Both the position numbers and the translations under genes were made by a program. The notes under the pieces were generated by a model, which was not told where the DNA came from, ran no database searches, and worked only from the letters and a program-made list of their open reading frames with translations. Source: Antitrichia curtipendula (lineage: Eukaryota; Streptophyta; Bryopsida; Hypnales; Leucodontaceae). Taken from it: a stretch of 64,000 nt of DNA. The stretch spans positions 27,732,696 to 27,796,695 of the forward strand of contig OX579638.1 in the NCBI GenBank assembly GCA_951230915.1, in the 5' to 3' direction. Shown here piece after piece: positions 26,120 through 37,752 of the stretch; within the stretch, counting starts at the first letter, position 1; every line of letters begins with the position of its first letter.

Positions 26120-28850
26120 TATCTCCCTTGGAGATTGGGATAATCCTTCCATAGATGCCTAGGAGTGAGAGCTCCTAATACCAAATTATATAATAAAATA
26201 TGAAAATGAAATAAAATTTAATTTTTTTTTTGCTCTTTGCAATAGAAATGGTAGTTTTGAGTAATTTTTGATGGAACAAAGGCCTTGGGACTTGAGAGGT
26301 TAATATGGTACCCAAAAGAATGATTTTCATAGTGACTAGCTCAATGTTTTAGGATAAATCTATAAAGAGTCATAGGTTGGCTAAGAAGTTGCAATGCTAG
26401 TGTCATTGGCTCATTGGGAAGTTGCATAAAGTCATTGACCGGCTAGGAAGTTGCAACACTAGAGGCTCCTGCTTTTAGGTAGAGCAAAAAGGACCTTCCG
26501 ATGTTGGTTAACTATATAACACTGCTACAATCAATAAATATTTGATGGATGACAAAAAAATCTTTCCGTATAAAACACAAGTGTAGGTATTCATCATTAG
26601 AATTTTATGTAGAAAAAAAAGGTCTTGCACAATGAGTGCTCTTGGTTTGACCTCCAATGAGTTTTTTTGTTTTTTTTAAGCCAATGATTTAAACCGTAAC
26701 AAAAAGAATGATTTCCACGGTGACTAGCGGCTTGGCATTTTAGGGTTAACCTTGGAACTATGCTACAGAAAGAAAAAAAAAAAAAAAAAATTTAAATTAA
26801 AAGAATTTGCTTGAGTACATTTAGTGAACAACATTGCAAATTCCCTCGTTATGGTATCATTGACTTCTGTAAAGAAGAAGATGCTTGATCTACAAATCAC
26901 ACTTGTAGTGTATTTTGGTCATTTCTTGCTCTATACTCTTGATGTGAATTTTAGCCATAAAAATGATATTTTTTGAATTTGAGTCCAATTAATGAAACAA
27001 AGCTTACTAAGTGTGGTTTCAACTCCAATTGGAAATTTTGAAAAACTTGAAAATTTGAATATTTTATAGGAATATGAACTTTTGACTTGTAACCATGTTT
27101 TGTTAATGTGGAGAATTTCATTTAAATGGCAACAATCCGTGTACCATTCTCAACCATAAATGCGGTATCTAGGACAAATATAGATTTCACAAATCTAGCA
27201 TTGCAATAGATTTCAAATCACAGAGTTTGAATTGTGAAAGTGCCGTCTATGAATAGTGTAGTTTTTAGACATCTAGAGTTGTTGTATATTTCAGACCATC
27301 CAATCTGAGTTGTAAAATCTACCACATGTAAGGAATTTTGCCATTTTAACAAAATTGCCTATTGATTTAAAAAAAATTTAGAGTGACACAATGACTTTGT
27401 GTATTATCATGATGCTATCTATGGTGAAAATTTCAAATTTTGTCAGGTATATTTTGTATTTGATATGAATTTTATTCATTATTTTCTTTTCACAATAGTT
27501 TCAAGTTCTCCCACACCCCCCTCAAAAAAAAAAGTTTTCCCTTAAAAAAATTTCATTCATATTTAGTTGTAAAATGGCAGCAATCAAAAGTGATGAACAG
27601 TGAGGATTGAAATCTGCATTGGTCACCTGATAGGGTTAAATTAATGTTAGGGGTGTGTGTGTGTTATCAAATGGCAGTTTTCTGTTAAAATGTACCAAGG
27701 TAATAGGTTCGATGGAGACCAAAATTGCTGACGTAGGTTGCCCCCGTGGAGCCCCGTCATTGGACAGGGTGGTGGTGGTGCACAGACTACAAGGTGCCCA
27801 GTCTGGAATGGTCATGGGCAACGTGCAAATAGAAGATGCCTTCCTCAGTCAGTCTTTCCGTTTTTTCCACTCCCGATCAGTCAAATTACCCAATCTAATG
27901 GCCCAGGGCGGTGTAATTTTCTTTTTCTTTTTAATATAAGTATGGGGGTCATTTTCGTAAATACTTATAGGCAAATTTGAAAAATGTCTGAATTTCTATA
28001 AATTTAAAGGATCAAGAATAGAAAATGATTTTTTTAGTTTTTTTAGAGAATTTGAAACCTTAGAATTAGTAAATGATTTATTAAAAAAATTAAAATGAAT
28101 ATTGTACAACTTAAATTTCAACATCCAACTATTTCATCAGCACAAAAGCGCACACTTTAGGGTGGGAGGTAAATTAACATCAACTATAAAATTAGCGTTA
28201 ATACAAAAAACCACTTTTTATTTTTTTTATAGAAATTAACAGAATGTTATTTCAACATGCACTAATTCAAAATAGTGTTACCTTCATAAATTAGTGTCAC
28301 ATGCACTACTAATTTCAGTTCATCTTCTCTTTCATCCAATTAGGTAGTTGAGGTGGCTTCTTAACATTGTTCACCAATGTTGGGGGGTCTCCTTTTGCTT
28401 CTCTAAAAAGCCAGATCCTCACAATGTGGAACATTTGAACACATTGGCCACTCATATTCCCCTCTGGCTCTAACACAACAGACTTGAGCAACCAATTCCT
28501 CTGATTACATTATAATTTAATGCAAACCAAACATCCAGGGAGGGATTATATCTTCTTATAAGGGAAAGCTTTCTTGTTGGTTAACAATGTTATAATGCAT
28601 AGTAATTATCTCCCCACAACGAAGGCCCTTCCACTTTTTTGAATCAATATATTTAATAAAATAAAATAAAATAAACCAATTCTAACTAGCTTTCACCCCA
28701 CATATTAACGTTCAAGATTTTTTTTTGAGTTTTACTAGCCTATTTTCCTTTAATTCCCATATTGAGTTATTTTTTCAAGCATGGAGTTCATTTTTTATTT
28801 AATTTTTGTTCTATTTGTTATTCTGTTCCGCTCCACCCACCTCTGCCTAG
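26120..28850. other. Gene-free DNA with TTAA-family ends
   Basis: Right after the foldback, 26225-26303 carries the internal motif GCAATAGAAATGGTAGTTTT and the end GGCCTTGGGACTTGAGAGGT before TTAA; its left partner was not found. A GC-richer patch at 27690-27910 has short ORFs on both strands with no recognised domain. I see nothing else. Confidence 0.45.
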
Positions 28851-28859
28851 ACAAGCTAG

Positions 28860-30510
28860 TGAGTAGCACCGCCCCGACCAGACAGTCGGCATTCATCACC
28901 CCAGCAACACCGCCGTGCACTGAACCATCGCCGCTCCATTAACCCAAACTTTGCTTACGATTTTTTCAAATCAAGATAATCAGGGCTTTCAACCTGATAA
29001 TCCTCGTTCAACAAAACAAATAATCAGAGCTGACTTTCACACTCACTCAGCGCAAAGGAACTTCGAATTTCTCCCCAAAATCCAATTCTCGGCAATGGAA
29101 CTCATTCAACGAATGGGAAGGCGAGGGACAGCATCTCAACCAAGTTGAAATGGTGGATGCGTCCTGAATTTGGGCCCCAATTCCCTGACGACCACCTGCA
29201 AGGGAACGAAAGACCTCATGAAGACTTAAAATCAGGAAAAAGAAAAAGAAGAAAGAAGAAAAGAAGAAGAAGAAGAAGAGCCTTCAGTTCCGTCATTTTC
29301 AGTCAATCCAGCTTCCTGTGTTTAATATTTTTTTTCATTTGTGTCAAGAAGAATACAAAAAATGGTCAATCCAGGGTATCACCCATCACATGATTCTCTG
29401 AGGAATCATCTTGAAGTTCCAGTGAAGACTGCTTACATATATATATAGCACTGAAGCTCAGGAACCCAGAGTGCCACACGGGTGTAAACTTAGGAAACAC
29501 AGAAGTCCCACATGAGTACAGCACCTTGCGCTCAAGTTCCCCGCATATGGTTGCAGAGATCTGTCACATCCCGAGCTGCAACCGTGACATGCTTTCAGAG
29601 ATGTTTCTTCTTGTTGGGTTTCAAGTCACTCCTCGCTGTTTGTTTCTTGTTGAGCTTCAAGTCATACCGGATCCAGACATGAAGTAGTTCTGTGGTGTGT
29701 GGAGTCCGGGAGAGAAAGATCCAAAGAGGGTGTCTGATCAGCGAGTTCAGGAGAGTGAGTGAGATTGAAGCGTTTCATCGATCGTGAGTCACCAGTTTGC
29801 GAATCCAGTTTTTATTATTCGGAGTTTTCTGTCGTGGATTTTTAATGCGAAGTCTTGAGATTTGCAGGGGTTTATGACTAGATTTATCGATCTAGCGTGA
29901 GTCACCAAGTTCGTTTGGGATCGATCGACAGATTACATGTGAACTATCGGATTGTGTGTTTGCAACTGTGGGTGGTGGTACATTGTTACGATCCTTTTCG
30001 GTATGCAGGTTGTTGTGAGCTTCATACCTCGACTGGCAGATCTGAGAACCGGTACCACCGATTCTCAGTTATAATAGAAAATCTGCAGTCAATTGCTTGT
30101 TAAATCTCTACAGTCGCCGCGTCCTGGAAACTCTACCCGGAGCGGAAGTCTTTCCTTTTCGTTTCTGTTGTCGCAGAGAGCAACTATGGCTCTGATTCTC
30201 AGTTATAATACAAGCTCACAAGTTGAGTGATCGTCACCGTTCCAGCAGTTTTTTTGGAATTAGGTTCCTGCTGTAGAACGAGATGCGGCTGCAATTCAAT
30301 CCCCAATGGCCGAAAAAGAACGATACTAATCACACGCATCCAGCTCGAAGTGTCTGGAAGTAACGAACTATTGAAGTCCTTCGAATTCCGAGGACCACTC
30401 CCAAATCAGTAACATTAGTGTTTTGCTAGAAACACATTTCTGATTAGTAGTGCATTTTAGAAACACATTCCAAGGCGTAGTCTGAATAGTATTCAAGAGA
30501 AGAGTACGCC
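28860..30510 (+). promoter_or_regulatory. Promoter and long leader of the zinc-finger gene
   Basis: A TATA-like TATATATATAG at about 29438-29448 is followed by roughly 1 kb of moderate-GC sequence up to the ATG at 30511. If transcription starts after the TATA, the leader carries several upstream ATGs and short ORFs (for example 29897-30103 and 30227-30412), which would reduce translation. The 17-mer GATTCTCAGTTATAATA occurs twice (30060-30076, 30194-30210) and CGTGAGTCACCA twice (about 29785, 29896). A leader intron is possible but not defined. Confidence 0.4.
29238..29280 (+). repeat. GAA-rich microsatellite
   Basis: Imperfect AAG/GAA units form a purine tract upstream of the TATA-like site. 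It may be simple-sequence DNA or a GAGA-like promoter tract. Confidence 0.7.
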
Positions 30511-31571
30511 ATGGCGGCACTGACAGCATTCTACAACAATTTCGACCCTCATGGCAGCCAGTTCAATTACATAAACACCGAGAATGCGATCCATTGCAGC
30601 TTCGGCGACACCGCACACTTGTTCGGATCACCAGGCATGAGCTGGTGTGGGAGCGCGGGGGCGACGTCGTTCTTCGCGTTGGATCATGCGGCGATTTTGA
30701 ATGATCTTGGCGCGGTGGAGTATCCGACGGAAGAAGATTTGCTCCTGGGCGGCGACGCTTCCGAGTTTCTGCAGCAGTTTAATGGGCACCAGAAGACGCT
30801 GGAAGTTGCTGACGAGCGGTACAGCTTCGAGCACCAGGAGGTCAACCAAATCGGAAATCAGGTCCATTACCAGCAGCAGCGACTTTTCGAGGAGCAGCTG
30901 CATCTGGCGGATTCGCCGCAAATGTGTGCGAGTGATGAATCGGGGCTGACGACGCAGGACGTCGTCACCGTGGCGGTGGAATCCGAATACTTCGATGAGG
31001 TCGAGATCAAGCACGAGCCCCCGCCGCTGAACAATAAGGTAAATTGTTTGGACCCCCTTGCAATTCAATAATGTTCGAACTCGTCAAATCCTAGAACGCA
31101 TTTGAGGAACTGCGAGCATTTTGCAATGGTCGTGTTTTGGTTGAATTTCGTCCAGTTTTGAGCGAGACAATCTCTATGTTTACAGCAAATGCGAAGGATA
31201 GCGATTCTTTTGCAATGATAGAGGAAATTTCTGAGAATTCGTGGTGGTTTCGTTGAAATTCTTATAATTTTTTGTGTACATTTGCTTTTGCGATGGTAGA
31301 AGGGGTTACTGAGAGTTTGTGGTGGTGATGGTTGCAGAGATTGGAGAAGATTGAGTACCCCGACGAGAGCATCGAAGCCGCCGAAGTCTCCGTGGACTTG
31401 ATCCAGAACCGGCGCCCGTTCCAGTGCGGCCAAGCGGGATGCAACAAGACTTTCAAGAACCCGCAAACGATGAAGATGCACCACAAGACGCACTACACGG
31501 ACGGGAGCGCGGTGGACGGGCTTCTCCCGATCTTGACAACATCCAGCAACGCCTTCAACAACAGCAACACG

Positions 31572-31639
<68 letters not shown>

Positions 31640-32432
31640 GGCGGGGCAGAACAAGAAGATCCCGTCACGGTGTCCCAAGTGCCGGAAGACGTTCGTAGGG
31701 CTCTACGAGCTTCGTCGACACTACGGGCGCAAGCACAGCGAGGGCGAGAAGCCATTCGGGTGCCGCAAGTGCAACAAGAAGTTCTACATCGAGGTGGACG
31801 TGCGCGACCACGAGAAGCTCTGCGGGGAGCCCATCGAGTGCAAGTGCGGGCTCAAATTCGCCTTCAAGTGCAACTTGGTTGCGCACAAGAAGGCGCACCC
31901 CGAGTGCCATCAAGAGCTTCCACACCATAGCCACCACAGAAATCGCTTCTCCACAAAATCCTCCAAAACCTCCAAAACCTCCAACACCTCCAAATCTTCT
32001 AAATCCACTACAACTTCTGACGGAGAGTCAAGCTGCAAGCGCCGCCGCGTCGACATCAGTGGCTCGAATTCTGAATCTGACTCCATCACCTCGCGCTACC
32101 TCGGAACATACACTGCCCCTGCGCCAGACTTTCAGTGGCTTCCAGAAGCCAAAGCTCCGCGCTACGACTTCGCAGCGGCGCTGGAACTTACCAGCGACGA
32201 GAGTGGTAACGTGTGGAGCTCGGGACACAACATGCACTACCCGAGTGCTGTCGACTTCGTCAATCTGCCGTCGCCGTCTTCGTTCTCCGGATTCGAGAAC
32301 CTAGGCGGCCATAGCCATAGCTTCCAACCGCAGAAGCAAGAGCTCATGGCGCAGTCAACTACCTCCCTTGATTTGCTGCATCTTCACCCCAAGTTCAACG
32401 CTCTCCACGACGCAATGGTTCATTTGAACTAA
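30511..32432 (+). CDS. C2H2 zinc-finger transcription factor, plant IDD/WIP/STOP1-like, with poly-Asn tract
   Basis: Two exons, 30511-31038 (phase 0, AAG/GTAAAT donor) and 31338-32432 (TTGCAG acceptor), encode 540 residues. Residues 1-176 are acidic and glutamine-rich, suggesting an activation region, with a possible SUMO site (IKHE) near the exon end. Exon 2 has four fingers: CGQAGC...HHKTH (C2H2), a run of about 25 Asn, CPKC...HYGRKH (C2H2), CRKCNKKF...HEKLC (C2HC), and CKCGLKF...HKKAH (CxC type). This order, with a C2HC third finger and a CxC fourth finger, is that of plant IDD, WIP and STOP1 factors. I cannot say which subfamily it belongs to. A serine/threonine-rich stretch and a KRRR basic motif (possible nuclear signal) follow, then a tail ending LDLLHLHP, which loosely resembles a repressor-type leucine motif. 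Target genes are unknown. Confidence 0.88.
31561..31638 (+). repeat. AAC trinucleotide tract in the zinc-finger gene
   Basis: About 25 AAC codons in a row encode poly-asparagine between fingers 1 and 2. The third base is nearly always C, so this is a pure microsatellite rather than a selected mix of Asn codons, and its length is likely polymorphic. Confidence 0.95.
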
Positions 32433-33070
32433 GTTAGCTCCAATTTGTTGCCATTTGTTTGCCATTTTTCGTCAGAGATCGCATAGCTTTTGACCACGCG
32501 TGGATTCATCAATCCACTTGCGTGGTCAAACGCTACGAGAGCCACAAAAATCAGAAGAAGAAGATGAATCTGTCAGTACAAGAATTGAAGAAGAAGAAGA
32601 GGAAGAAGAAGATGGAGAGCAGGTGCCGTGTGCACAGATGTGGAGGCGGGAGTTCAAGGGTTGGTTACAGGAGATGGTGCAAAGATTTTTTCTCTCAACA
32701 TACAATGGCTATCTCATGATTTGTGGGTCCTGAAAACATGATATTCTTTGAGCCATTAAACCCACTTGGTGTTGCCTGGGTACCATGTAACCAACCTTTC
32801 GAGAGTCGCCCAATTTGTGCACTAGAGCGAGAGCCGCGCCTCATTTTTTCTTTTGCGTAAAGAAAATGTGAAGATGGGAGGAGATTATTGATGATCCTGT
32901 TGAAGCAGCTGAGTTTTGGTTTCAATTGTAGGAATTGTACGAGAGAGTTGCGTGCGAGAATGAGCTTGCTGTTGATGCAATCTCAGTTGTTATGGTAAAT
33001 CAGTATAATGTAATCGACCCTTTGAAGGGTGTCATTCTTTGGTAAGTATTATTCTTGTTTAATAAAACTT
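32433..33070 (+). other. Probable 3' untranslated region of the zinc-finger gene
   Basis: This stretch follows the stop codon directly. It carries a GAAGAA-rich purine tract at 32550-32610 and an AATAAA at about 33060 that could serve as a polyadenylation signal. Open frames here are short and unrecognised. Confidence 0.4.
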
Positions 33071-35040
33071 TTGCCTCCCGGACTAATAGCCCGAATGGCA
33101 TCTTTCTCCTTCCCATTATGCTCGCAGATCAATCCCCTTCTCAGGTTTCTCCAGTTAGCACTTTCAAGGAACTGGAAAAAACTCAATGCATCGTGCATTT
33201 GTGGCAAACCAAAAATGGGTGATGACGGAGATTGTATGCAGCTAGGATTCAGTGGAGCTTACCAAAACCCTTCGTTTGTCGTGTGCCAAGAGAATGAGAA
33301 TGAAATGAAAGGGAATAGTGATGAAGTTTAGAATTCAAACTGTAAGCTTCGTTATTGAAATCCACTGCAAGTCCCTGTATTGCGAGCAAAGAAACTGTCC
33401 AGACTCAGCAAAGCGAATTCCCTTATTCTCAAATAAAGTTTCACATAGGAATTTCGGAGCGCAAGTGACAACGTGCTTGACGACACCGCTGTGAACTCTG
33501 TTGCTCCATTTTCAACGGCAGAGCGTAAAACCTCCCATGCACAATGTGACACTTGAGAATTCACTTGAGAAGAAGCTCCCACGATCATTCAATCTGCAAC
33601 TCAAAAGCACAGATTACACTGTGACTGCGATTGGTTTACTTTGTTGACACTTAGTTCCTAGTCCAATTGTGACCCATATCCATGTTCCCAATTTTTCTGT
33701 GTGGATACATTCTAACATAGTGCATCAAAACCCAGTTGTAGAATTGGGGTTTATAGGGTTGGAATGGGGTTGAAAACCAACTAATTTAAGAATTCAATGA
33801 AGTATATACAGGCAGTATATACATGACAAAAGATTCTTTCATTGTTCCACAATCTTGGGGGACTTTTGGATTATCATTTGCAACTGTATAGGGAGTTCAC
33901 GGAGCCACATTAGCATCCAAATGAACCTCTACACAGACAACAATGAGTAACTATCCATTTTCAATGTTTTCACCACCTATAATATCTCTTAAAAAATAAA
34001 AATAAATTCCAAGATCTAAATTGTCAACCTTTTGCTCCAAAAATTGGGAATCCAAACAGTCTACACAAAAACTCTACATGTGTGCGATGATCAAAGGGAC
34101 CACAACGGATCATCCTCTTACTTTTGTCACAGATCAAAATCTCGCACACAGCAACCCAACAACACTTTCGGACAAAACTCACCACCGCAACGGTGCCTCA
34201 AAAAAAGAGAAACGAGATAACACCACTTACGGAGAAAACTTTGCAATCTTTTCAAGAGAATGGTGGAAACCAATCATAGTGTATTGTACAGTACAGGAAT
34301 GAAAAGCACGACATGTCCATTGGAATGTCTCTAACGTGGTTCGGTCGACGAAATTGAATTGGAGGGTTGTTTAGTTGGGGCGAGCCACCAAGAAGCCGCA
34401 GATCTGCACCCGCTTCAAGTGCAAGAAGGGAGTATATACCCCGGGAACTCTGCGCGCATGGTTGTGCTCCCGCGACACGCCGTCCGAGTTCTGGATCGCA
34501 TCACACAAGCATACAACAACAAGGTCACAACAGGCACAACCGAATTGCAATTCCAGCTCATGCCAGATTGATTTACACTCTTTCTTATGTCCTTTTAATT
34601 CTGAAACAGTGGGTTTCGGATATTCCATTAATTAGTGGACCCTGAAAGAGAATGAAGATGAGTGTACCACTCCCAACATTCACCATATGGACGCTGAAAT
34701 TAATAGTGGGGTTTCGATCCTGGAGGAATGAAGGCTGCGAGGGAATGAAGATGAACTTGGCATGCATTCACAACATTCACCACATGGACTCTGAAAGAAG
34801 TGAGTTTCAACCTTGAGGAATGGGAGCTGAAAGAGAATGAATTGAAGATGATTCAATCATTCACAGCATCCACCTTATGAACGCTGATAGAGAATCAAGA
34901 GGAACTGACCGGTACGGTCACAACATTCACCGACCAACGGAGAGACTTGGAGGACCCCAAGTGGTGATTTTCATGTTGTGCAGGAATTGCCGAAGAGGAG
35001 CGGCTAAAGAGTGGGTTCAACGGAATCAAGAACTCAAAAC
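33071..35040. other. Intergenic, moderate GC, with degenerate repeats and unassigned ORFs
   Basis: No gene is recognised. The frame at 34359-34571 (plus) has a coding look (MVVLPRHAVRVLDRITQAYN) but no known domain, and overlapping frames are open too. From 34630 to 34930 the phrase CAACATTCACCATATGGACG recurs three to four times at about 95-bp steps in diverged form. Confidence 0.35.
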
Positions 35041-35055
35041 TCTACCCAAAGAGTG

Positions 35056-35100
35056 AAGGTTTAGGGTTTTAGGGTTTTAGGGTTTAGGATTCAGGGTCTC
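35056..35100 (+). repeat. Interstitial telomere-like tract
   Basis: A short run of TTTAGGG and TTTTAGGG units, degenerating to GGATTCAGGG. It matches the plant telomere repeat TTTAGGG but is far too short to be a chromosome end. It could be a repair scar or a telo-box cluster. Confidence 0.75.
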
Positions 35101-35840
35101 AGTTCACAGAACTTCATTGATTCAATTCCTACTCTACAGTACAGTAGAAAGGCAAAATGGAGCCGACACATTTGTGAAAGATTTCGAAGTTTCAGCAGAT
35201 AATCATAGGCGCAATTAATAAGGTGAACCATTGAAGATCAAAATATACCACCAAGTTAGGGAACCAATTAAAAATGATCAAATTCTTGGAGGAATATGTG
35301 TATTCTTTGCTTTTAGAGTAACCTTGAATGTCATTCATCAAACACTTTTTACTCTCTGTAACATTTGAGGTTAATGCCACTTCCAGTGACACCCGTATCT
35401 CACAACTGAACCGGTGGCTCCTTTGTAGTTACTTTCTTTAGTAGTGGCTTGCTTTTTTTTATTGAAGTTAGTGTTTTTTTTATGTTGGTTATTTTATGTG
35501 AGGAAAATTTTCATTTTTTTCAAGTCAAAATAGCCAGATTATTGTTTTTGCTTTTTTAAAGTAAGTTAGTTTTTGATGCCAAGCTTCTTTTGGTGGTTTA
35601 GAGTAGTAAGTTAACTGAAAGGCCCTTGGGGGTCCCTCTATACGACTTCTATTTAGCCTTATATTTCTTCAATTGTGGTCTACTATATGAATTGTGATAC
35701 ATTGTTATTTACATACCACCATGATCATTAATTTACTTTGTATTGAACGATATTTTGTCAATGGTTTTTTTTTATCAATAAAACCACGATATTTATAATA
35801 TACTATATGGCCGCAAAGGGCTTTCAGGCCCTTCTAGGGT

Positions 35841-36484
35841 TTAACCCCTAAATGCCCAAGGCCTGTTTTGGGCTTCTTGGAATTTGTCATAAATTGAACA
35901 AAATGCCAACATTTTGATAAGTTGTATCAATTTTTTTTAAATTGTAACCGTACAAATTCAAACTAGACATGTTAGAGATCTCATAGGAAAAGAAAACACA
36001 ACAATACCATTCATGAAGTCAAAGATTATAATGTTTGACCATGAGGGTGCTAAAATTGCAAAAATCTTTCAATCTTCTTTACACAAATCAAATCTAAAAA
36101 GTTGGTGACCAAAAAAATATGAGGTTAAAGGGCCTAACTTGTATAAACCCGATCAATTTATGGCTTCTTAAAATCTACTCCACAATTTTTTTAAATGAAT
36201 TTTGAATGTGATTTTTTCTCCAAGATCTAGTGTATTTGAGGCTCATTTCCAAGAGCTCTCAACACTACGGGAAGTCAAGATTGCATTGGGTACCTTGTAC
36301 AAAATCATGAATAGAAAAATCACTATCATTTATTTTCAAGATCGGATTTTTGTAGCTAAAACTAGACTTCAAGAAGAATTTTCTAAAAATATATCCTACT
36401 AAAAATAGAAACTTGGTTAGGTTTTATTTAACTTTAAAGTTTTACAAACACCACATTTGGGTGCCTTGGGCATTTAGGGGTTAA
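35841..36484. mobile_element. TTAA-flanked TIR element, 644 bp
   Basis: The left end is TTAACCCCTAAATGCCCAAG and the right end CTTGGGCATTTAGGGGTTAA, a perfect inverted match over at least 20 bp including TTAA. This is the best-preserved copy of the family in the window. The internal frame at 36202-36402 is not recognisable as a transposase. Confidence 0.8.
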
Positions 36485-36559
36485 GCTTACTAAATGTTAT
36501 CTGTGTGGTCCATGCGAATGAAATCCGGAGGGGAGAAATTTCCTGATCTAACCTACACA

Positions 36560-37752
36560 GCGGCGCAGCCTACACGACACTACGTCACGCATCCCGTCGA
36601 CCGGACTTTCCCTTGCAGAGACCAATCCCAACACGTCATTCCACGTGACGTCCCCCATCCAACGGCTCCCTTCTCTCCTCATGGGCCCATGACGACTCTC
36701 CACCGTGCGATGGAATAAATGACCTCAGCAGCCGCCCACGCTTCCCACTCGCAACCGCCGTCTTCGTTACTTAACGTAGTGCGAGTCGAAGTCACGGCAT
36801 GGGAGTGCAAGCAACAAGCAACAGAAGACAATTGCTCCGTTGTCACTCCACAGCCACTGTTGCTACGTCCTACTTGACGTAAATCGACGAGCTTCTTCAC
36901 CATGTGTGTCTTCCGATGCTCACGACGCCCCCGCATCTGCCCCGTTTCGGATGCCCCAGGACCCGAAATTATTGCAATCGGACGAGGTGAGGCATTGATT
37001 TCAGGCTGGGAATTGAATTGGATGCAGACAGACAGACTTCGAAGTTCGGGTTGATGGTGTTTGGGGCGAAGATCGGGGTGGTGTTCGGAGACTCGGCCAT
37101 CATCCATGGTTGCTTAATCGATCGAGTTTGATAATTAAAAAGGGTGGATTCATTCTATTAGTGGTTTGGGGAAAATTGGGTGTGACTTTGAGCGTGGAAC
37201 TGAAATCTAGACTTGTCTTTAATTTTTTTGGAAAGAATGAACGGAATTAACTGCTTGAGTATCCTGGGCTTTGGGGATTGGGAATTGATCTCGGTTAATT
37301 GATCAAGGTTGTGATCGGTGTGTGTTTGGATCGGTGATGGAGAGTTATATAACAGATCGCTTCAGCAGATCGTGGTGTGTTAACGGTCGATGAATTAACA
37401 CGTGTGTCCTCGAGCACTGGAATGGTTGTCGATTTCGACGTCTCGAGGATCAATTCCTGCTAACCCCGTAGGAACCAAGAGGCCCGAATAGGGCATCAGT
37501 CGTGATCGACTAGGTTATGTGAAGACTTGTTTGGGGTTCACTGCGATCAGCGTACACATGTAACGTTCTTCACATGTAACCTGAAATTTGGTCCTACGTG
37601 AAATATTTTTATGATCAATCAAATAGATCATTGTAAAACCATGATCCTTTACGGGTTGCTAATTAAGACTTCTATTGTAACACTAAGATCAAAGTTTCGT
37701 TCGTTGTGGCTATTCACGCAGAGTGTGAGATTGGTATCCCAAGTGGAACACG
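36560..37752 (+). promoter_or_regulatory. Promoter and leader of the D27 gene
   Basis: GC rises sharply here. CACGTG (36642-36647) overlaps TGACGTC, giving a combined G-box/ABRE and bZIP-type site; ACACGTCA lies just before and GGGCCC at 36683-36688. Downstream to the ATG is about 1 kb with no conserved coding sequence; an intron in the leader ending at TTCACGCAG (37720) is possible. The 142-codon minus-strand ORF here shows no domain. Confidence 0.4.

Noticed and set aside
31493..31755. Minus-strand ORFs with poly-Leu and poly-Cys opposite the zinc-finger gene
   Set aside because: They are shadows of the AAC tract in a gene whose plus-strand frame has clear zinc fingers.
36679..37107. 142-codon minus-strand ORF upstream of D27
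   Set aside because: No domain, and it covers the G-box promoter; a chance open frame in GC-rich DNA is more likely.
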